A DNA stretch of 35,311 nt from NCBI GenBank assembly GCA_009937605.1, contig JAACFG010000012.1, forward strand, positions 1 through 35,311, written 5' to 3'. Both the position numbers and the translations under genes were made by a program. The first letter of the stretch is position 1. Every line of letters starts with the position of its first letter. The notes under the pieces are model-generated. The model worked only from the letters and a program-made list of their open reading frames with translations, made no database searches and was not told where the DNA came from. The stretch comes from Gammaproteobacteria bacterium (GTDB taxonomy: Bacteria; Pseudomonadota; Gammaproteobacteria; Steroidobacterales; Woeseiaceae). Shown one piece after another: positions 1 through 8,368 of the stretch.

Positions 1-234
1 ATTTAGGTTGGTTCTTACGCTTGATTTTGCCTTCGCAAAGTCCAGCGCAAGCACCCACACAAATTATCTGATTGAATTGTTAAAGAACGAGCCCCGGTCA
101 GCGTGACAGCCTTGGCTGCCGATTGAATAGGGCGGACCCACCATTATACAGGCGAAGGAGGCCTAAGCAATAATCCTCGTGCGCCTGTACTTTCTTTTGG
201 GAGCCCACTGAGGTCCACCGTGTCCCTCAGCGAG
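1..234 (-). other. rRNA operon leader (5' of a 16S rRNA gene outside the window)
   Basis: On the minus strand this stretch reads as a gammaproteobacterial rRNA leader. It contains CGTTCTTTAACA at 78-89, a close match to the boxA antitermination element (E. coli TGCTCTTTAACA), followed by TGTGTGGG at about 53-60, as in E. coli leaders after boxA. Two promoters lie directly upstream. The 16S gene itself must lie to the left of base 1. The leader identity is seen in the sequence; the operon is inferred because it is off the edge. An rRNA operon beside tyrS also fits the Pseudomonas gene order as I recall it. Confidence 0.85.
143..170 (-). promoter_or_regulatory. rRNA promoter P2
   Basis: A second minus-strand promoter lies about 98 bases downstream of P1: -35 TTGCTT (170-165), a 16-base spacer, -10 TATAAT (148-143), then a G-rich discriminator. 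Tandem P1/P2 promoters about 100 bases apart are the classic layout of enterobacterial rRNA operons. The -35 is weaker than that of P1. Confidence 0.7.
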
Positions 235-240
235 CCGCGC

Positions 241-292
241 ATTATACGGGCGATTTGATGCCCGTCAACACCTTTTTGAAGTTTTTTTTCGA
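241..292 (-). promoter_or_regulatory. rRNA promoter P1 with UP-like A-tract
   Basis: On the minus strand there is a -35 TTGACG (268-263), a 16-base spacer and a perfect -10 TATAAT (246-241). A GC-rich discriminator (GCGCGGCTCGC) follows, as is typical of stringently controlled rRNA promoters. Directly upstream of the -35 lies an A-rich segment (292-269) with runs of eight and five A, which fits an UP element contacted by the RNA polymerase alpha subunit. The predicted start is near 234. Confidence 0.85.
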
Positions 293-303
293 TTAGCTGA
301 AAC

Positions 304-384
304 GGGGGGTCGGAGGGGGGCTCCGGGCAGGCGGGAGGCCCGCAAAAGTAGCACTTTCCCCCGGGAAAAAGCGGCTTTTCCCGG
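304..384. other. G-rich, hairpin-dense intergenic block (possible G-quadruplex)
   Basis: Between the rRNA promoters and the next gene lies a run of G-tracts on the plus strand (304-309, 315-320, 325-327, 333-335). With loops of 4-5 bases these satisfy the usual G3+ four-tract quadruplex pattern. Overlapping hairpins are visible: CGGAG/CTCCG (311-325), GCGGG/CCCGC (331-343), and a perfect 9-base stem CCGGGAAAA/TTTTCCCGG around a 6-base loop (361-384). No U-tract follows these stems on the minus strand, so I do not call them a clean terminator of the gene at 493. No gene was seen in 1-492. Confidence 0.45.
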
Positions 385-492
385 CTTCTGACCTAATCCT
401 GGCGATCGGCCATGCCGATGTGACCGCAGCCGTATTCCAGGGCTCTGGCCCGGATTTACTCGGGAATCCCGCAGAGACTTAAGCAGCCGGCG

Positions 493-1653
493 TCAGGCCT
501 CGTCGCGTGCCGCGCGCCAGTCCTTGTATTCCTGCTGGTCGATCAGCCCCCTGAGGAATCGGTCGCGCCGGAGTTTCTGGGGAGTCAGCAGGTGTCCAAA
601 TTGATCTTCAAGCTGTGTCATAGCTTCGGTTGCCCCGGCGTAGTCCTCCGCCGCAGTGCGCACCCGGAGCAGAGACCACCAGGCCAGCTCAAGGTCGGGC
701 TCCACCTGGGTAGCGTTCTGCGCAAATTCCTCTGCCCGCTGCATGTCGCCCAACGCCATGGCCGCGGTGGCCTTGAGCGTTTCCGTCGCCCCATCGACAA
801 CGCCCAGTCCCTTCTGCAGCGTCTCCAGCTCCGTGATCGCCCGATCGAACTGACTCGTCACTATGAAGAATTCAATCAGCGGCTGACTAAACAGGGGGTC
901 GTTCGGGAAGTTCGTGGCCACTGCTTCAATGGCACGGCCCAGCCTGGCCCGATCGTTCCATGTCTGCGTCATCTGGAGGTTCAGTCTGATCACAACGCGT
1001 TCAGACTTCAGGGGTTCCTCCATCGCATCGTAAATACTGAAAAACCGCGCATGGGAGTTGTCACGTGTCGCTTTGAGGAGTTCCGAAACCTGGAACAACT
1101 GGCCGTCATCGACACTCTTGTTTTCGAGCAGCTGCCGAGTGGCCTCCTGGGTTGGCAGCGTACGCACGAACGACTCAGCCGCTTCTTTCGAGAAAAGCTC
1201 ACCCCTATAGTAGTCAGTCCAATCCACGATGCCGATGCGCCCGTTCGATTCGACAGTCAGCTCGTACACGTGATAGGCAAAGCGGTAACCGGACGACTCG
1301 TAACGCACCAGCGCACGTGCCGAATCGCCATAGCTCTCGAAGGCCACAACGGTGCCAACTATCTCGCCTTGCGATGGCGGGAAGGACTCGACAAACAGTT
1401 CCTGAACCCACTCATCGAACAAGCTACTAAGCTGATCGCGTATCTCCGCCTCGATCAGGTAAGCCCCTGTGACCCGGCCCAGCAAGGCGTCCTTGTCGAT
1501 CGCATCCTGAAAACTCTTGAACGAGTTGTTGTTGAGATCGTCGATGACTGCCCGGAAACTCCCCTGAGCATATTCATCGTTCGATTGCGCGGCGGACAGC
1601 AGTGGCACTGTCACCAGTGAGAGCGCCATCACGATAGCCAAAAGCCTTTTCAC
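493..1653 (-). CDS. exported TPR-like repeat protein
   Basis: This encodes 386 residues from a GTG at 1653. That start has a strong Shine-Dalgarno (GGAGGGG, 6 bases upstream) and begins a textbook signal peptide (VKRLLAIVMALSLV..., cleavage probably after LLSAAQ). An upstream ATG frame exists but would overlap tyrS and bury the signal peptide. The mature N-terminal half (to about residue 170) matches no family I recognise. The C-terminal half is helical with TPR character: it contains a FPNDPLFSQPLIEF segment followed by helix pairs ending AEEFAQNATQVEPDLELAWW, and its alanine/leucine spacing is typical. It probably acts as a periplasmic or outer-membrane-associated scaffold; this is inferred. 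It follows tyrS on the same strand with a 49-base gap and lies just upstream of the rRNA promoters. Confidence 0.7.
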   Translation of the reverse strand: MKRLLAIVMALSLVTVPLLSAAQSNDEYAQGSFRAVIDDLNNNSFKSFQDAIDKDALLGRVTGAYLIEAEIRDQLSSLFDEWVQELFVESFPPSQGEIVGTVVAFESYGDSARALVRYESSGYRFAYHVYELTVESNGRIGIVDWTDYYRGELFSKEAAESFVRTLPTQEATRQLLENKSVDDGQLFQVSELLKATRDNSHARFFSIYDAMEEPLKSERVVIRLNLQMTQTWNDRARLGRAIEAVATNFPNDPLFSQPLIEFFIVTSQFDRAITELETLQKGLGVVDGATETLKATAAMALGDMQRAEEFAQNATQVEPDLELAWWSLLRVRTAAEDYAGATEAMTQLEDQFGHLLTPQKLRRDRFLRGLIDQQEYKDWRAARDEA

Positions 1654-1702
1654 TGCATTCCCCTCCAGCCCGCGCGTGGCCATCCAGCCACTGCCAGCAG
1701 TT

Positions 1703-2902
1703 TCAGGCAAGGGTGACGCGTGCAAACTTGCGCTTACCCACCTGGTATATATGTGTGCTGCCCGCCTCGATCAGCAGCCCGCGATCTTCAACCTTTTCGC
1801 CATCGATCTTCACGGCGCCCTGCTTGATCATGCGAAACGCCTCTGACGTGCTGCTGACCAGCCCCGCCCCTTTTAGAAGGTGCGCGATGCCGAGCCGACC
1901 ATCCTGACTGTCGAGTGCCTTCTCGGGAATTTCATCCGGCATGGCCCCCTTCTGAAAGCGCGCTATGAACTCGTCTCTCGCGCCCTCCGCCGCAGTGTCA
2001 TCATAGAATCTGGCAACAATTTCCATTCCAAGTTCAAATTTTGCGTCGCGAGGGTTCATACCATCGCCTACCGCTTTCTTCAGCTTCGCGATTTCCTCGA
2101 GCGAGCGGAAACTCAGAACTTCGAAATATCGCCACATCAGGTCATCGGATATGGACATGAGTTTGCCAAACATCTCGCCCGGCGCATCGGTGATACCAAT
2201 GTAGTTGTCGAGCGACTTTGACATTTTTTGTACGCCATCAAGCCCCTCGAGAAGCGGCGTAGTCATGACAATTTGGGGTGCCTGGCCGAAATCCTGCTGC
2301 AGCTGTCGGCCCACCAGCAAATTGAATTTCTGGTCGGTTCCACCCAGTTCGACGTCAGCTTTGAGTGCGACCGAGTCGTATCCCTGCACCAGCGGATACA
2401 GGAATTCGTGGATCGAAATTGACTGCCCGCCTTTGTAGCGCTTGCTGAAATCGTCGCGTTCGAGCATTCGAGCCACCGTGTGACGCGCGGCGAGCTTGAT
2501 GAGGCCCGCTGCATCCATGTCACCCATCCAGGTCGAATTGAACTCGACGCGTGTTTTGTCCGCGTCCAGGATCTTGAAGATCTGGGCCTCGTAAGTTGCG
2601 GCATTCGCCTTGATCTCGTCGGGCGACAGCGGTGGACGCGTGGCGTTCTTTCCCGAGGGGTCACCGATCATCCCCGTGAAGTCCCCGATCAGGAATACGA
2701 CATCGTGCCCCATAAGCTGGAACTGCCGCATCTTGTTGATCAGCACCGTGTGGCCAATATGCAGATCAGGTGCCGTCGGGTCGAAGCCTGCCTTGACGAC
2801 CAATGACCTGCCTTCCTTGAGTTTCGCCTCAAGCCCATCCTCGGGCAATACCTCGTCCGTGCCGCGGCTAAGCTCCGCGATTTGTTCCTTAATACTGCTC
2901 AT
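1703..2902 (-). CDS. tyrS: tyrosyl-tRNA synthetase (TyrZ-like class)
   Basis: This cytoplasmic class I aminoacyl-tRNA synthetase charges tRNA-Tyr with tyrosine. The 399-residue product has the Rossmann catalytic core with the HIGH signature at residues 48-51 and the class I loop KMSKS at 226-230. A C-terminal S4 RNA-binding domain begins around residue 335 ([11 protein letters not shown]..., ending with a VGKRKFARV-like strand). Length and motifs match the roughly 400-residue TyrZ-type bacterial enzymes rather than the 420-residue E. coli TyrS. The gene is divergent from the M23 peptidase gene, and a downstream same-strand exported protein gene follows. Proximity to an rRNA operon, an M23 gene and anmK is, as I recall, a conserved arrangement in pseudomonads. 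Confidence 0.97.
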   Translation of the reverse strand: MSSIKEQIAELSRGTDEVLPEDGLEAKLKEGRSLVVKAGFDPTAPDLHIGHTVLINKMRQFQLMGHDVVFLIGDFTGMIGDPSGKNATRPPLSPDEIKANAATYEAQIFKILDADKTRVEFNSTWMGDMDAAGLIKLAARHTVARMLERDDFSKRYKGGQSISIHEFLYPLVQGYDSVALKADVELGGTDQKFNLLVGRQLQQDFGQAPQIVMTTPLLEGLDGVQKMSKSLDNYIGITDAPGEMFGKLMSISDDLMWRYFEVLSFRSLEEIAKLKKAVGDGMNPRDAKFELGMEIVARFYDDTAAEGARDEFIARFQKGAMPDEIPEKALDSQDGRLGIAHLLKGAGLVSSTSEAFRMIKQGAVKIDGEKVEDRGLLIEAGSTHIYQVGKRKFARVTLA

Positions 2903-2972
2903 TGACCTTCATTTCTTGGTGGCGGCGTTGGCCGCGTTGAGTACGCGCGAACTGTAGCATTGTCACGCGGTT

Positions 2973-3001
2973 TTGACCTCCAAAATACCAGACGGTAGAG
3001 T
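2973..3001 (+). promoter_or_regulatory. candidate sigma-70 promoter for the mepM-like/anmK/ppk1 operon
   Basis: TTGACC (2973-2978), a 17-base spacer and TAGAGT (2996-3001) lie upstream of the peptidase gene, with a predicted start near 3008. The 129-base gap between tyrS and this gene is divergent and is the only room for a promoter for the three tightly packed downstream genes. Hexamer quality is moderate. Confidence 0.5.
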
Positions 3002-3031
3002 AGCGGCATCCAACATAACGGGGACGCAGAC

Positions 3032-4426
3032 TTGAATCGTCCAGCAAGTCCACTTCTTCACGATTACAAGCCGTCTGCCACGCGAAAGCCCGCCAAATCC
3101 AAGGCTATTTGGTGGTTTGTGGCTGGCCTCGGAATCCCGTTACTGGGTATTGCCCTGGTCACCGGACTTAGCACCAACGATCCGCTGCCTCCCATCTCAG
3201 ACACCCCTGTCATGACGTCGGTGAATACCGTGGCATTGCCAGTCGACGAAATGGACGCGGCGGCGATCACCAGTGATGTCCTGGAGCCCGAAATCGAGGT
3301 CGAACCCGAGCCGGACTACGACAGGCTAACGCTTACGGTCGGGCGCGGCGATACGATGGAGAAGCTGTTTCGCAAGAACAGCCTCAGTATCAGTCACCTT
3401 ATGCAAATAGCCCAGCTCGATGAAGCGAAGCAGCGCTTTCGCCGTATCAAACCTGGCGACGAGTTTGAGGTCGAGCACGAAGAAGGCCAGGTCTTCGGCA
3501 TGTACTCCAAACTCGACCTGACAACCGCGCTCCAAATCGGCAGAGTGGATGACACTTTCACGGCGCAGATAATCGAGCGGCCAGTCGAGCGGCGCAAGCG
3601 GCATGCGTATGGTGTCATCGAGAGTTCGTTGTTTGAAAGCGCGGCGCAAGCTGGCCTTTCAGACAAAACGATTATGAACGTCGCCGGTATTTTCGCGTGG
3701 GACGTCGATTTCATACTCGACATTCGCACGGGCGATAACTACTACGTCCAGTTCGAGGAAATCTGGCAGGACGGCGAGTACGTGACGGACGGCGAGATTA
3801 TCGCGGCTGAGTTTAATAACAACGGTCGGCAGATCCAGGCTGTTCGTTTCAAGGATGGCGAAAATAATACGGACTACTTCACGCCCGAGGGCGACAGCGT
3901 CCGCAAGGCATTTATTCGTGCGCCGGTGGACTTCACACGTATCAGCTCGAACTTCAATCCGAAACGGCGCCATCCCATTCTCAATACGATTCGCGCGCAC
4001 CGCGGTGTCGATTACGCAGCACCTCGGGGCACGCCTATCAAAGCAGCCGGCGACGGTAAAGTCATCTTCCGCGGCACCAAGTCAGGCTATGGCCGGGTTG
4101 TCATCCTGCAGCACGGCGGGAATATAACGACGCTGTATGCGCACATGTCCAGCTATGATGCCAAGGCAAAACTCAGCACTCGTGTTCGTCAGGGACAAAC
4201 GATCGGTTACGTTGGCATGACCGGCCTCGCTACGGCCAACCACCTGCACTACGAGTACCGGCTCAACGGTGTGCATCGTAATCCGCGCACTGTTTCACTT
4301 CCCGATGCCGAGCCGATCGCTGACCAGTACCGGGAACAGTTCCTCACTGAAGCGGCGCCCATCCTCGAGGAACTGGAGCGCTTCAAGAGCACACAGGTAG
4401 CTTCCATCGCGTTCGACGCACCGTAG
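3032..4426 (+). CDS. MepM-like M23 peptidoglycan endopeptidase
   Basis: This is a membrane-anchored murein DD-endopeptidase of family M23, which cleaves peptide cross-links to let the wall expand. Of 464 residues, about 25-45 form one transmembrane anchor (AIWWFVAGLGIPLLG...). Next come an OapA/LysM-like module (about 95-170, LTLTVGRGDTMEKLF...), a linker, and a C-terminal M23 domain. Visible zinc and catalytic residues are H323 and D327 (HRGVDYAAP), H371 (YAHMS), and H404/H406 (HLHYEY). The start is TTG at 3032, preceded by a weak GGGGAC; no ATG lies upstream of the membrane segment, so TTG is the reasonable choice. It is followed after 5 bases by anmK, coupling cross-link cleavage with recycling of anhydro-muropeptide sugar. 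Confidence 0.92.
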   Translation: MNRPASPLLHDYKPSATRKPAKSKAIWWFVAGLGIPLLGIALVTGLSTNDPLPPISDTPVMTSVNTVALPVDEMDAAAITSDVLEPEIEVEPEPDYDRLTLTVGRGDTMEKLFRKNSLSISHLMQIAQLDEAKQRFRRIKPGDEFEVEHEEGQVFGMYSKLDLTTALQIGRVDDTFTAQIIERPVERRKRHAYGVIESSLFESAAQAGLSDKTIMNVAGIFAWDVDFILDIRTGDNYYVQFEEIWQDGEYVTDGEIIAAEFNNNGRQIQAVRFKDGENNTDYFTPEGDSVRKAFIRAPVDFTRISSNFNPKRRHPILNTIRAHRGVDYAAPRGTPIKAAGDGKVIFRGTKSGYGRVVILQHGGNITTLYAHMSSYDAKAKLSTRVRQGQTIGYVGMTGLATANHLHYEYRLNGVHRNPRTVSLPDAEPIADQYREQFLTEAAPILEELERFKSTQVASIAFDAP

Positions 4427-4431
4427 AGTCG

Positions 4432-5535
4432 ATGCCCGGGTATTACATTGGTCTGATGTCCGGCACGAGCATGGACGGCATCGACGCCGTGGTCGCCTCG
4501 TTCGATGAGAATCGCGTGGATTTGCACGCGACGTTGAGCCTGGAATACGAAAACCAACTCCGTCAGGACCTGATCCAGGCAGCCAACACTCCCATTGACT
4601 GCCCGATCGAGAATATCGGCCATCTCGACAAGCAGGTCGGCGGGGCGTTTCGCGATGCGGCACTCAATGTGCTGCAGGCGTCGGACATCAATGCACGAGA
4701 AATCACAGCCATCGGCAGCCACGGCCAGACTGTCCGCCATCAACCGGACGCAATTTCGCCCTACTCCCTGCAAATCGGCAACCCGGAGACTATCGCCAGC
4801 GGCACAGGGATTGTGACAGTCGCCGATTTTCGCAGTGCCGATATTGCGGCTGGCGGCCAGGGAGCGCCGCTGGTGCCGCCTTTTCACGACTGGCTGTTCG
4901 GCGATTCAAACAAACACCGCGCCATCCTGAACATAGGCGGAATCGCCAACGTGACTTTGCTCGGATCGTCCGGCGATCCTGTAACCGGATTCGATACCGG
5001 ACCTGGGAACACGCTCCTCGATCGGTGGATCAGGCAGGACCGCGACGAGACTTTCGACCGCGATGGTGCCTGGGCGGCACGGGGCAAGGTTATCGACGCG
5101 TTGCTCGAGCGATTGCTCGACTATTCTTACTTCGAGAAATCACCACCGAAAAGCACGGGACTTGAGGAGTTCAACCTCGAATGGCTAACTGCTCACGAGG
5201 TTCTGGATTACAAACCAGTCGATGTGCAGGCGACTCTTTGCGAGCTGACCGCGCGGACAATAGCCAGCGACGTTCGGGATTACGCGCCATCGACCGAAGA
5301 GATTTTTGTTTGCGGAGGCGGTGCACACAACCCTGACCTGCTTGCTCGCCTCGCAAGAATCTTGCCAGAAATACGTATCGACTCTACGGCAGCTGTCGGT
5401 TTACATCCCGATTGGGTTGAAGCCGCGGCGTTCGCATGGCTCGCTATGCGAACCGTCAATAATCAGACAGGAAATCTGCCAAGCGTGACCGGTGCCCGCC
5501 GCAAGGTCGTGCTCGGCGCGATACACTCACCGTAG
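4432..5535 (+). CDS. anmK: anhydro-N-acetylmuramic acid kinase
   Basis: AnmK hydrolyses the 1,6-anhydro bond of anhydroMurNAc and phosphorylates it to MurNAc-6-phosphate in the cytoplasm, recycling murein sugars. The 367-residue product begins with the family signature (YYIGLMSGTSMDGIDAVV). It carries GSHGQTVRH around residue 97, NIGGIANVT around 165, and a glycine-rich FDTGPGNTLLD segment around 185; the FVCGGGAHNP motif lies near residue 289. Length is normal for the family. It lies 5 bases after the M23 gene and 2 bases before ppk1, so the three are almost certainly co-transcribed. AmpD, which feeds anhydroMurNAc into this pathway, is encoded near 34.4 kb in the same window. Confidence 0.96.
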   Translation: MPGYYIGLMSGTSMDGIDAVVASFDENRVDLHATLSLEYENQLRQDLIQAANTPIDCPIENIGHLDKQVGGAFRDAALNVLQASDINAREITAIGSHGQTVRHQPDAISPYSLQIGNPETIASGTGIVTVADFRSADIAAGGQGAPLVPPFHDWLFGDSNKHRAILNIGGIANVTLLGSSGDPVTGFDTGPGNTLLDRWIRQDRDETFDRDGAWAARGKVIDALLERLLDYSYFEKSPPKSTGLEEFNLEWLTAHEVLDYKPVDVQATLCELTARTIASDVRDYAPSTEEIFVCGGGAHNPDLLARLARILPEIRIDSTAAVGLHPDWVEAAAFAWLAMRTVNNQTGNLPSVTGARRKVVLGAIHSP

Positions 5536-5537
5536 AA

Positions 5538-7592
5538 ATGGACAGCAATTACATCAATCGCGAACTCAGTTTGCTTGAGTTCCACAAGCGAGTGCTTGCG
5601 CAGGCGTTCGACCCCGAGGTGCCGTTACTCGAGCGCCTGCGATTCCTCTGTATCAGTTGCACGAATCTCGACGAGTTCTTCGAAATCCGTGTCGCGGGCC
5701 TGAAGCAGCGCATGGAGATCGGCGCACCGGCCCAGGGACTTGAGAAGATCCCGGCACAGGCGGTATTCGATAAGGTCCACGTTGAAGTCGCGGACCTCAT
5801 TCGCCGTCAGTACGAACTGCTCAACAACGTCATGTTCCCCGAGCTTACGAAAGCGGGTGTCCACTTTGTCCAGAGCGAGGAGTGGAATGACGAGCAAAAG
5901 GCATGGCTAAGCGAGTATTTTGATGAGCAGGTCGTGCCGGTTCTGACGCCGCTCACGTTCGATCCTTCGCGTCCGTTCCCGCGCATCCTGAACAAGAGTC
6001 TCAACTTCATTGTGCGCCTGCACGGCCGGGATGCGTTCGGGCGTCGCCGGCACCGCGGCATGGTACAGGCACCGCGCTCTCTCCCGCGGATCATCGAATT
6101 ACCAGAACACCTGAGCGAACCGAACGGGCACAGTTACGTGTTCCTCTCGACCATTATTCGAGTGCATGTCGATCGCTTGTTTCCGGGCCTCGAGGTCGAT
6201 GGTTGCTACCAGTTCCGGGTTACTCGAAACAGTGACCTCTATATTGATGACGAAGAGGTCAGCGATCTCGTGCGCGCGCTCGAGGGCCAGCTTGAAGCCA
6301 GCCGCTATGGTGCTGCTGTGCGCATCGAGATTGGGCACGAGTGTCCGGAGGACTTGCAGGAGTTCTTGCTCGATCACTTCAGCCTGCAAGAGTGCGATAT
6401 GTACCTGGTCGAGGGGCCAGTCAATCTGAATCGTATGAGCACCGTGTGTGGAATCGGTGACCGACCCGAACTCCTGTACGAGCCCTTCACGCAAGGCTTA
6501 CCCGATGAGTTGCTGACGGACGAGGACATATTCGAAGTCTTGTCCAAGAAGAACGTGCTGCTGCATCACCCCTACCAGTCTTTCGCACCGGTTATCGAGT
6601 TCATAGCACTGGCCGCCGTCGATCCTGACGTGTTGGCCATCAAGCAGACGCTATATCGCACGGGCGCCGACTCGCCTATCGTCGATCATCTTGTGACTGC
6701 GGCGCGTTCCGGTAAGGAAGTAACCGTTGTCATCGAGCTCATGGCACGCTTCGATGAGGCCGAAAACATCGCGCTGGCGAATCGTCTCCAGGAAGCTGGG
6801 GCGCATGTCGTCTACGGCCTGGTCGGCTTCAAGACGCACGCGAAAATGGTGCTCGTCGTGCGCCGCGAGGACGACAAGCTCGTACGCTACGTCCACCTGG
6901 GCACCGGCAACTACCACCACGCGACAACCTCGGTTTACACCGACTATGGCTATCTATCGAGCAGCTCAAGGCTTGGCGAGGATGTTCATAAGCTGTTCCT
7001 GCAACTGACCAGCCTGACCGAAGCCGTCGGCATGACTCGCATGTTGGCATCACCGTTCAGCCTGTTCGACGCGCTTATCGACAAGATCAGGCGGGAAACG
7101 GAGAACGCGGAAGCCGGCAAGGATGCGCGCGTCATCGCGAAGGTCAATTCCCTGAACGAGCCTCAATTAATCGATGCTCTGTACGAAGCATCGCAAGCTG
7201 GCGTGAAAGTCGACCTGATCGTACGGGGGATCTGTACGTTGCGCCCAGGCGTAAAGGGCTTGTCGGAGAATATTCACGTTCGCTCGATTGTCGGTCGATT
7301 CCTCGAACACTCGCGCGTCTACTATTTCCTGAATGACGGCGACGAAGAGTTCTACTGTTCGAGCGCAGACTGGATGGAGCGCAATATGTTCCGCCGTAAT
7401 GAATCGTGCTTCGAAATTCGCCAGAAAGCGATGAAGGAGCAGATCCGGCAGCACCTGGAGCTGTTCCTTGCCGATAATTGCCAGGCCTGGGTCCTGGCTG
7501 GCGACGGGAGTTATGAACGGCTAACAGCGCGCAAAGAAGAACGCGTCTCCGCCCAGGAGACATTCCTTGAGCATCTTGCTGCTCAATCCTGA
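5538..7592 (+). CDS. ppk1: polyphosphate kinase 1
   Basis: PPK1 reversibly transfers the gamma-phosphate of ATP onto inorganic polyphosphate at the inner membrane or in the cytoplasm. The 684-residue product has the usual order: helical N domain (YINRELSLLEFHKRVLAQA), head domain, then two phospholipase-D-like C domains. The autophosphorylated histidine sits in FKTHAK (H434) and the second catalytic histidine in LEHSR (H591), numbering nearly identical to E. coli H435/H592. The YVHLGTGNYH motif is intact. The ATG lies 2 bases after the anmK stop. The partner exopolyphosphatase gene ppx is not adjacent but lies 6 kb away at 13579, beyond an accessory block. The gene is convergent with tetR, with only 13 bases between the stops and no hairpin terminator visible. 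Confidence 0.97.
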   Translation: MDSNYINRELSLLEFHKRVLAQAFDPEVPLLERLRFLCISCTNLDEFFEIRVAGLKQRMEIGAPAQGLEKIPAQAVFDKVHVEVADLIRRQYELLNNVMFPELTKAGVHFVQSEEWNDEQKAWLSEYFDEQVVPVLTPLTFDPSRPFPRILNKSLNFIVRLHGRDAFGRRRHRGMVQAPRSLPRIIELPEHLSEPNGHSYVFLSTIIRVHVDRLFPGLEVDGCYQFRVTRNSDLYIDDEEVSDLVRALEGQLEASRYGAAVRIEIGHECPEDLQEFLLDHFSLQECDMYLVEGPVNLNRMSTVCGIGDRPELLYEPFTQGLPDELLTDEDIFEVLSKKNVLLHHPYQSFAPVIEFIALAAVDPDVLAIKQTLYRTGADSPIVDHLVTAARSGKEVTVVIELMARFDEAENIALANRLQEAGAHVVYGLVGFKTHAKMVLVVRREDDKLVRYVHLGTGNYHHATTSVYTDYGYLSSSSRLGEDVHKLFLQLTSLTEAVGMTRMLASPFSLFDALIDKIRRETENAEAGKDARVIAKVNSLNEPQLIDALYEASQAGVKVDLIVRGICTLRPGVKGLSENIHVRSIVGRFLEHSRVYYFLNDGDEEFYCSSADWMERNMFRRNESCFEIRQKAMKEQIRQHLELFLADNCQAWVLAGDGSYERLTARKEERVSAQETFLEHLAAQS

Positions 7593-7605
7593 CCATAGCC
7601 TTGCG

Positions 7606-8220
7606 CTAATCGGCCGACTGCGTCCGCCGGAATTCATTCAGAACCGAGTCGATCAATGTATCGACCAGCTTTGACATGGAAAACGCGCCACCAAGGTACA
7701 GCTTGCCCGTTAACGCGAGAATGCAGATGCCGTGAATGCCGCTCCAAAGGGCAGTAGCTGCGTGCGCGACCTCCTGGGGAATATGGTTCGGTGAGAGCTC
7801 CCGAAAATTCTCGGCCACCATCTCGAAGACGACATCGCGGCGCACGCCCATCAGCTCCGGCGTCGGCACTCCTGGCGGCGCCTGATGCTCGAATATGACC
7901 CGCCAGCGATCCGGGTGCTCGGTCGCGAAATCCACATACACAGCCGCCATCGCCCGAATTCGGCCTTCCGGACTGCGCTTTTTGCCGACCGCCTTCTGCA
8001 TTCGCGCCACTATTTCGTCGATCGTCTGTGCATTCATGTGAATGACGAGATCGTCAAAATTACGGAATACATGGTACAGCGTTCCCACCGTGTAGCCGAT
8101 GTTCGAGGCGACTTTTCTGGCTGTAAGTGCTTGAAACCCTTCAGTTTCAACAATCTTCGTCGCCGCGTCGATCGCCATCTTCCGGATTTCCTCACGACTG
8201 TGGTCGCTACGCCTGCCCAT
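7606..8220 (-). CDS. TetR/AcrR-family transcriptional repressor
   Basis: This is a 204-residue one-component regulator. The N-terminal helix-turn-helix is clear: SREEIRKMAIDAATKIV, then residues of the type LTARKVASNIGYTVGTLYHVF with the family's GT-Y-F tail. The C-terminal ligand domain resembles the TetR_C_33/WHG type (VYVDFATEHPDRWRVIFEH). The ligand cannot be read from sequence. It is transcribed divergently from the VIT/vWA gene, and the shared 148-base gap holds three copies of an inverted repeat (TTGAAC-N3-GTTCAA and variants) that overlap a promoter. It therefore most likely represses the vWA gene and itself. Confidence 0.9.
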   Translation of the reverse strand: MGRRSDHSREEIRKMAIDAATKIVETEGFQALTARKVASNIGYTVGTLYHVFRNFDDLVIHMNAQTIDEIVARMQKAVGKKRSPEGRIRAMAAVYVDFATEHPDRWRVIFEHQAPPGVPTPELMGVRRDVVFEMVAENFRELSPNHIPQEVAHAATALWSGIHGICILALTGKLYLGGAFSMSKLVDTLIDSVLNEFRRTQSAD

Positions 8221-8270
8221 GCATTATGTCCTGTTGGAAATGGCCTGCCCAAGCCAAACAGTACCATTAT

Positions 8271-8356
8271 TTGAACATCGTTCAATAATCATGTATAAAT
8301 TAAACACCGTTTAATACAGCGGTTTTTATTTGGCTTGATATTGAACGTTGTTTAAT
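8271..8356. promoter_or_regulatory. three-operator TetR control region with overlapping promoter
   Basis: Three near-identical palindromes lie between tetR and the vWA gene: TTGAACATCGTTCAA (8271-8285), ATTAAACACCGTTTAAT (8299-8315) and ATTGAACGTTGTTTAAT (8340-8356). The shared consensus is TTRAAC-N3-GTTYAA, with centres 29 and 41 bases apart. The left half of site 1 also reads as a -35 (TTGAAC, 8271-8276), 17 bases from TATAAA (8294-8299). A repressor on sites 1 and 2 would therefore block this promoter, and site 3 sits just before the ribosome site AGGAGA (8358-8363). That the neighbouring TetR protein binds here is inferred. Confidence 0.8.
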
Positions 8357-8368
8357 TAGGAGAAAGTC

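Noticed and set aside
592-1620. 342-codon open frame on the plus strand
   Set aside because: It is antisense to the TPR-like protein gene, has no ribosome site and no recognisable motif. The minus frame has a signal peptide and a strong ribosome site.
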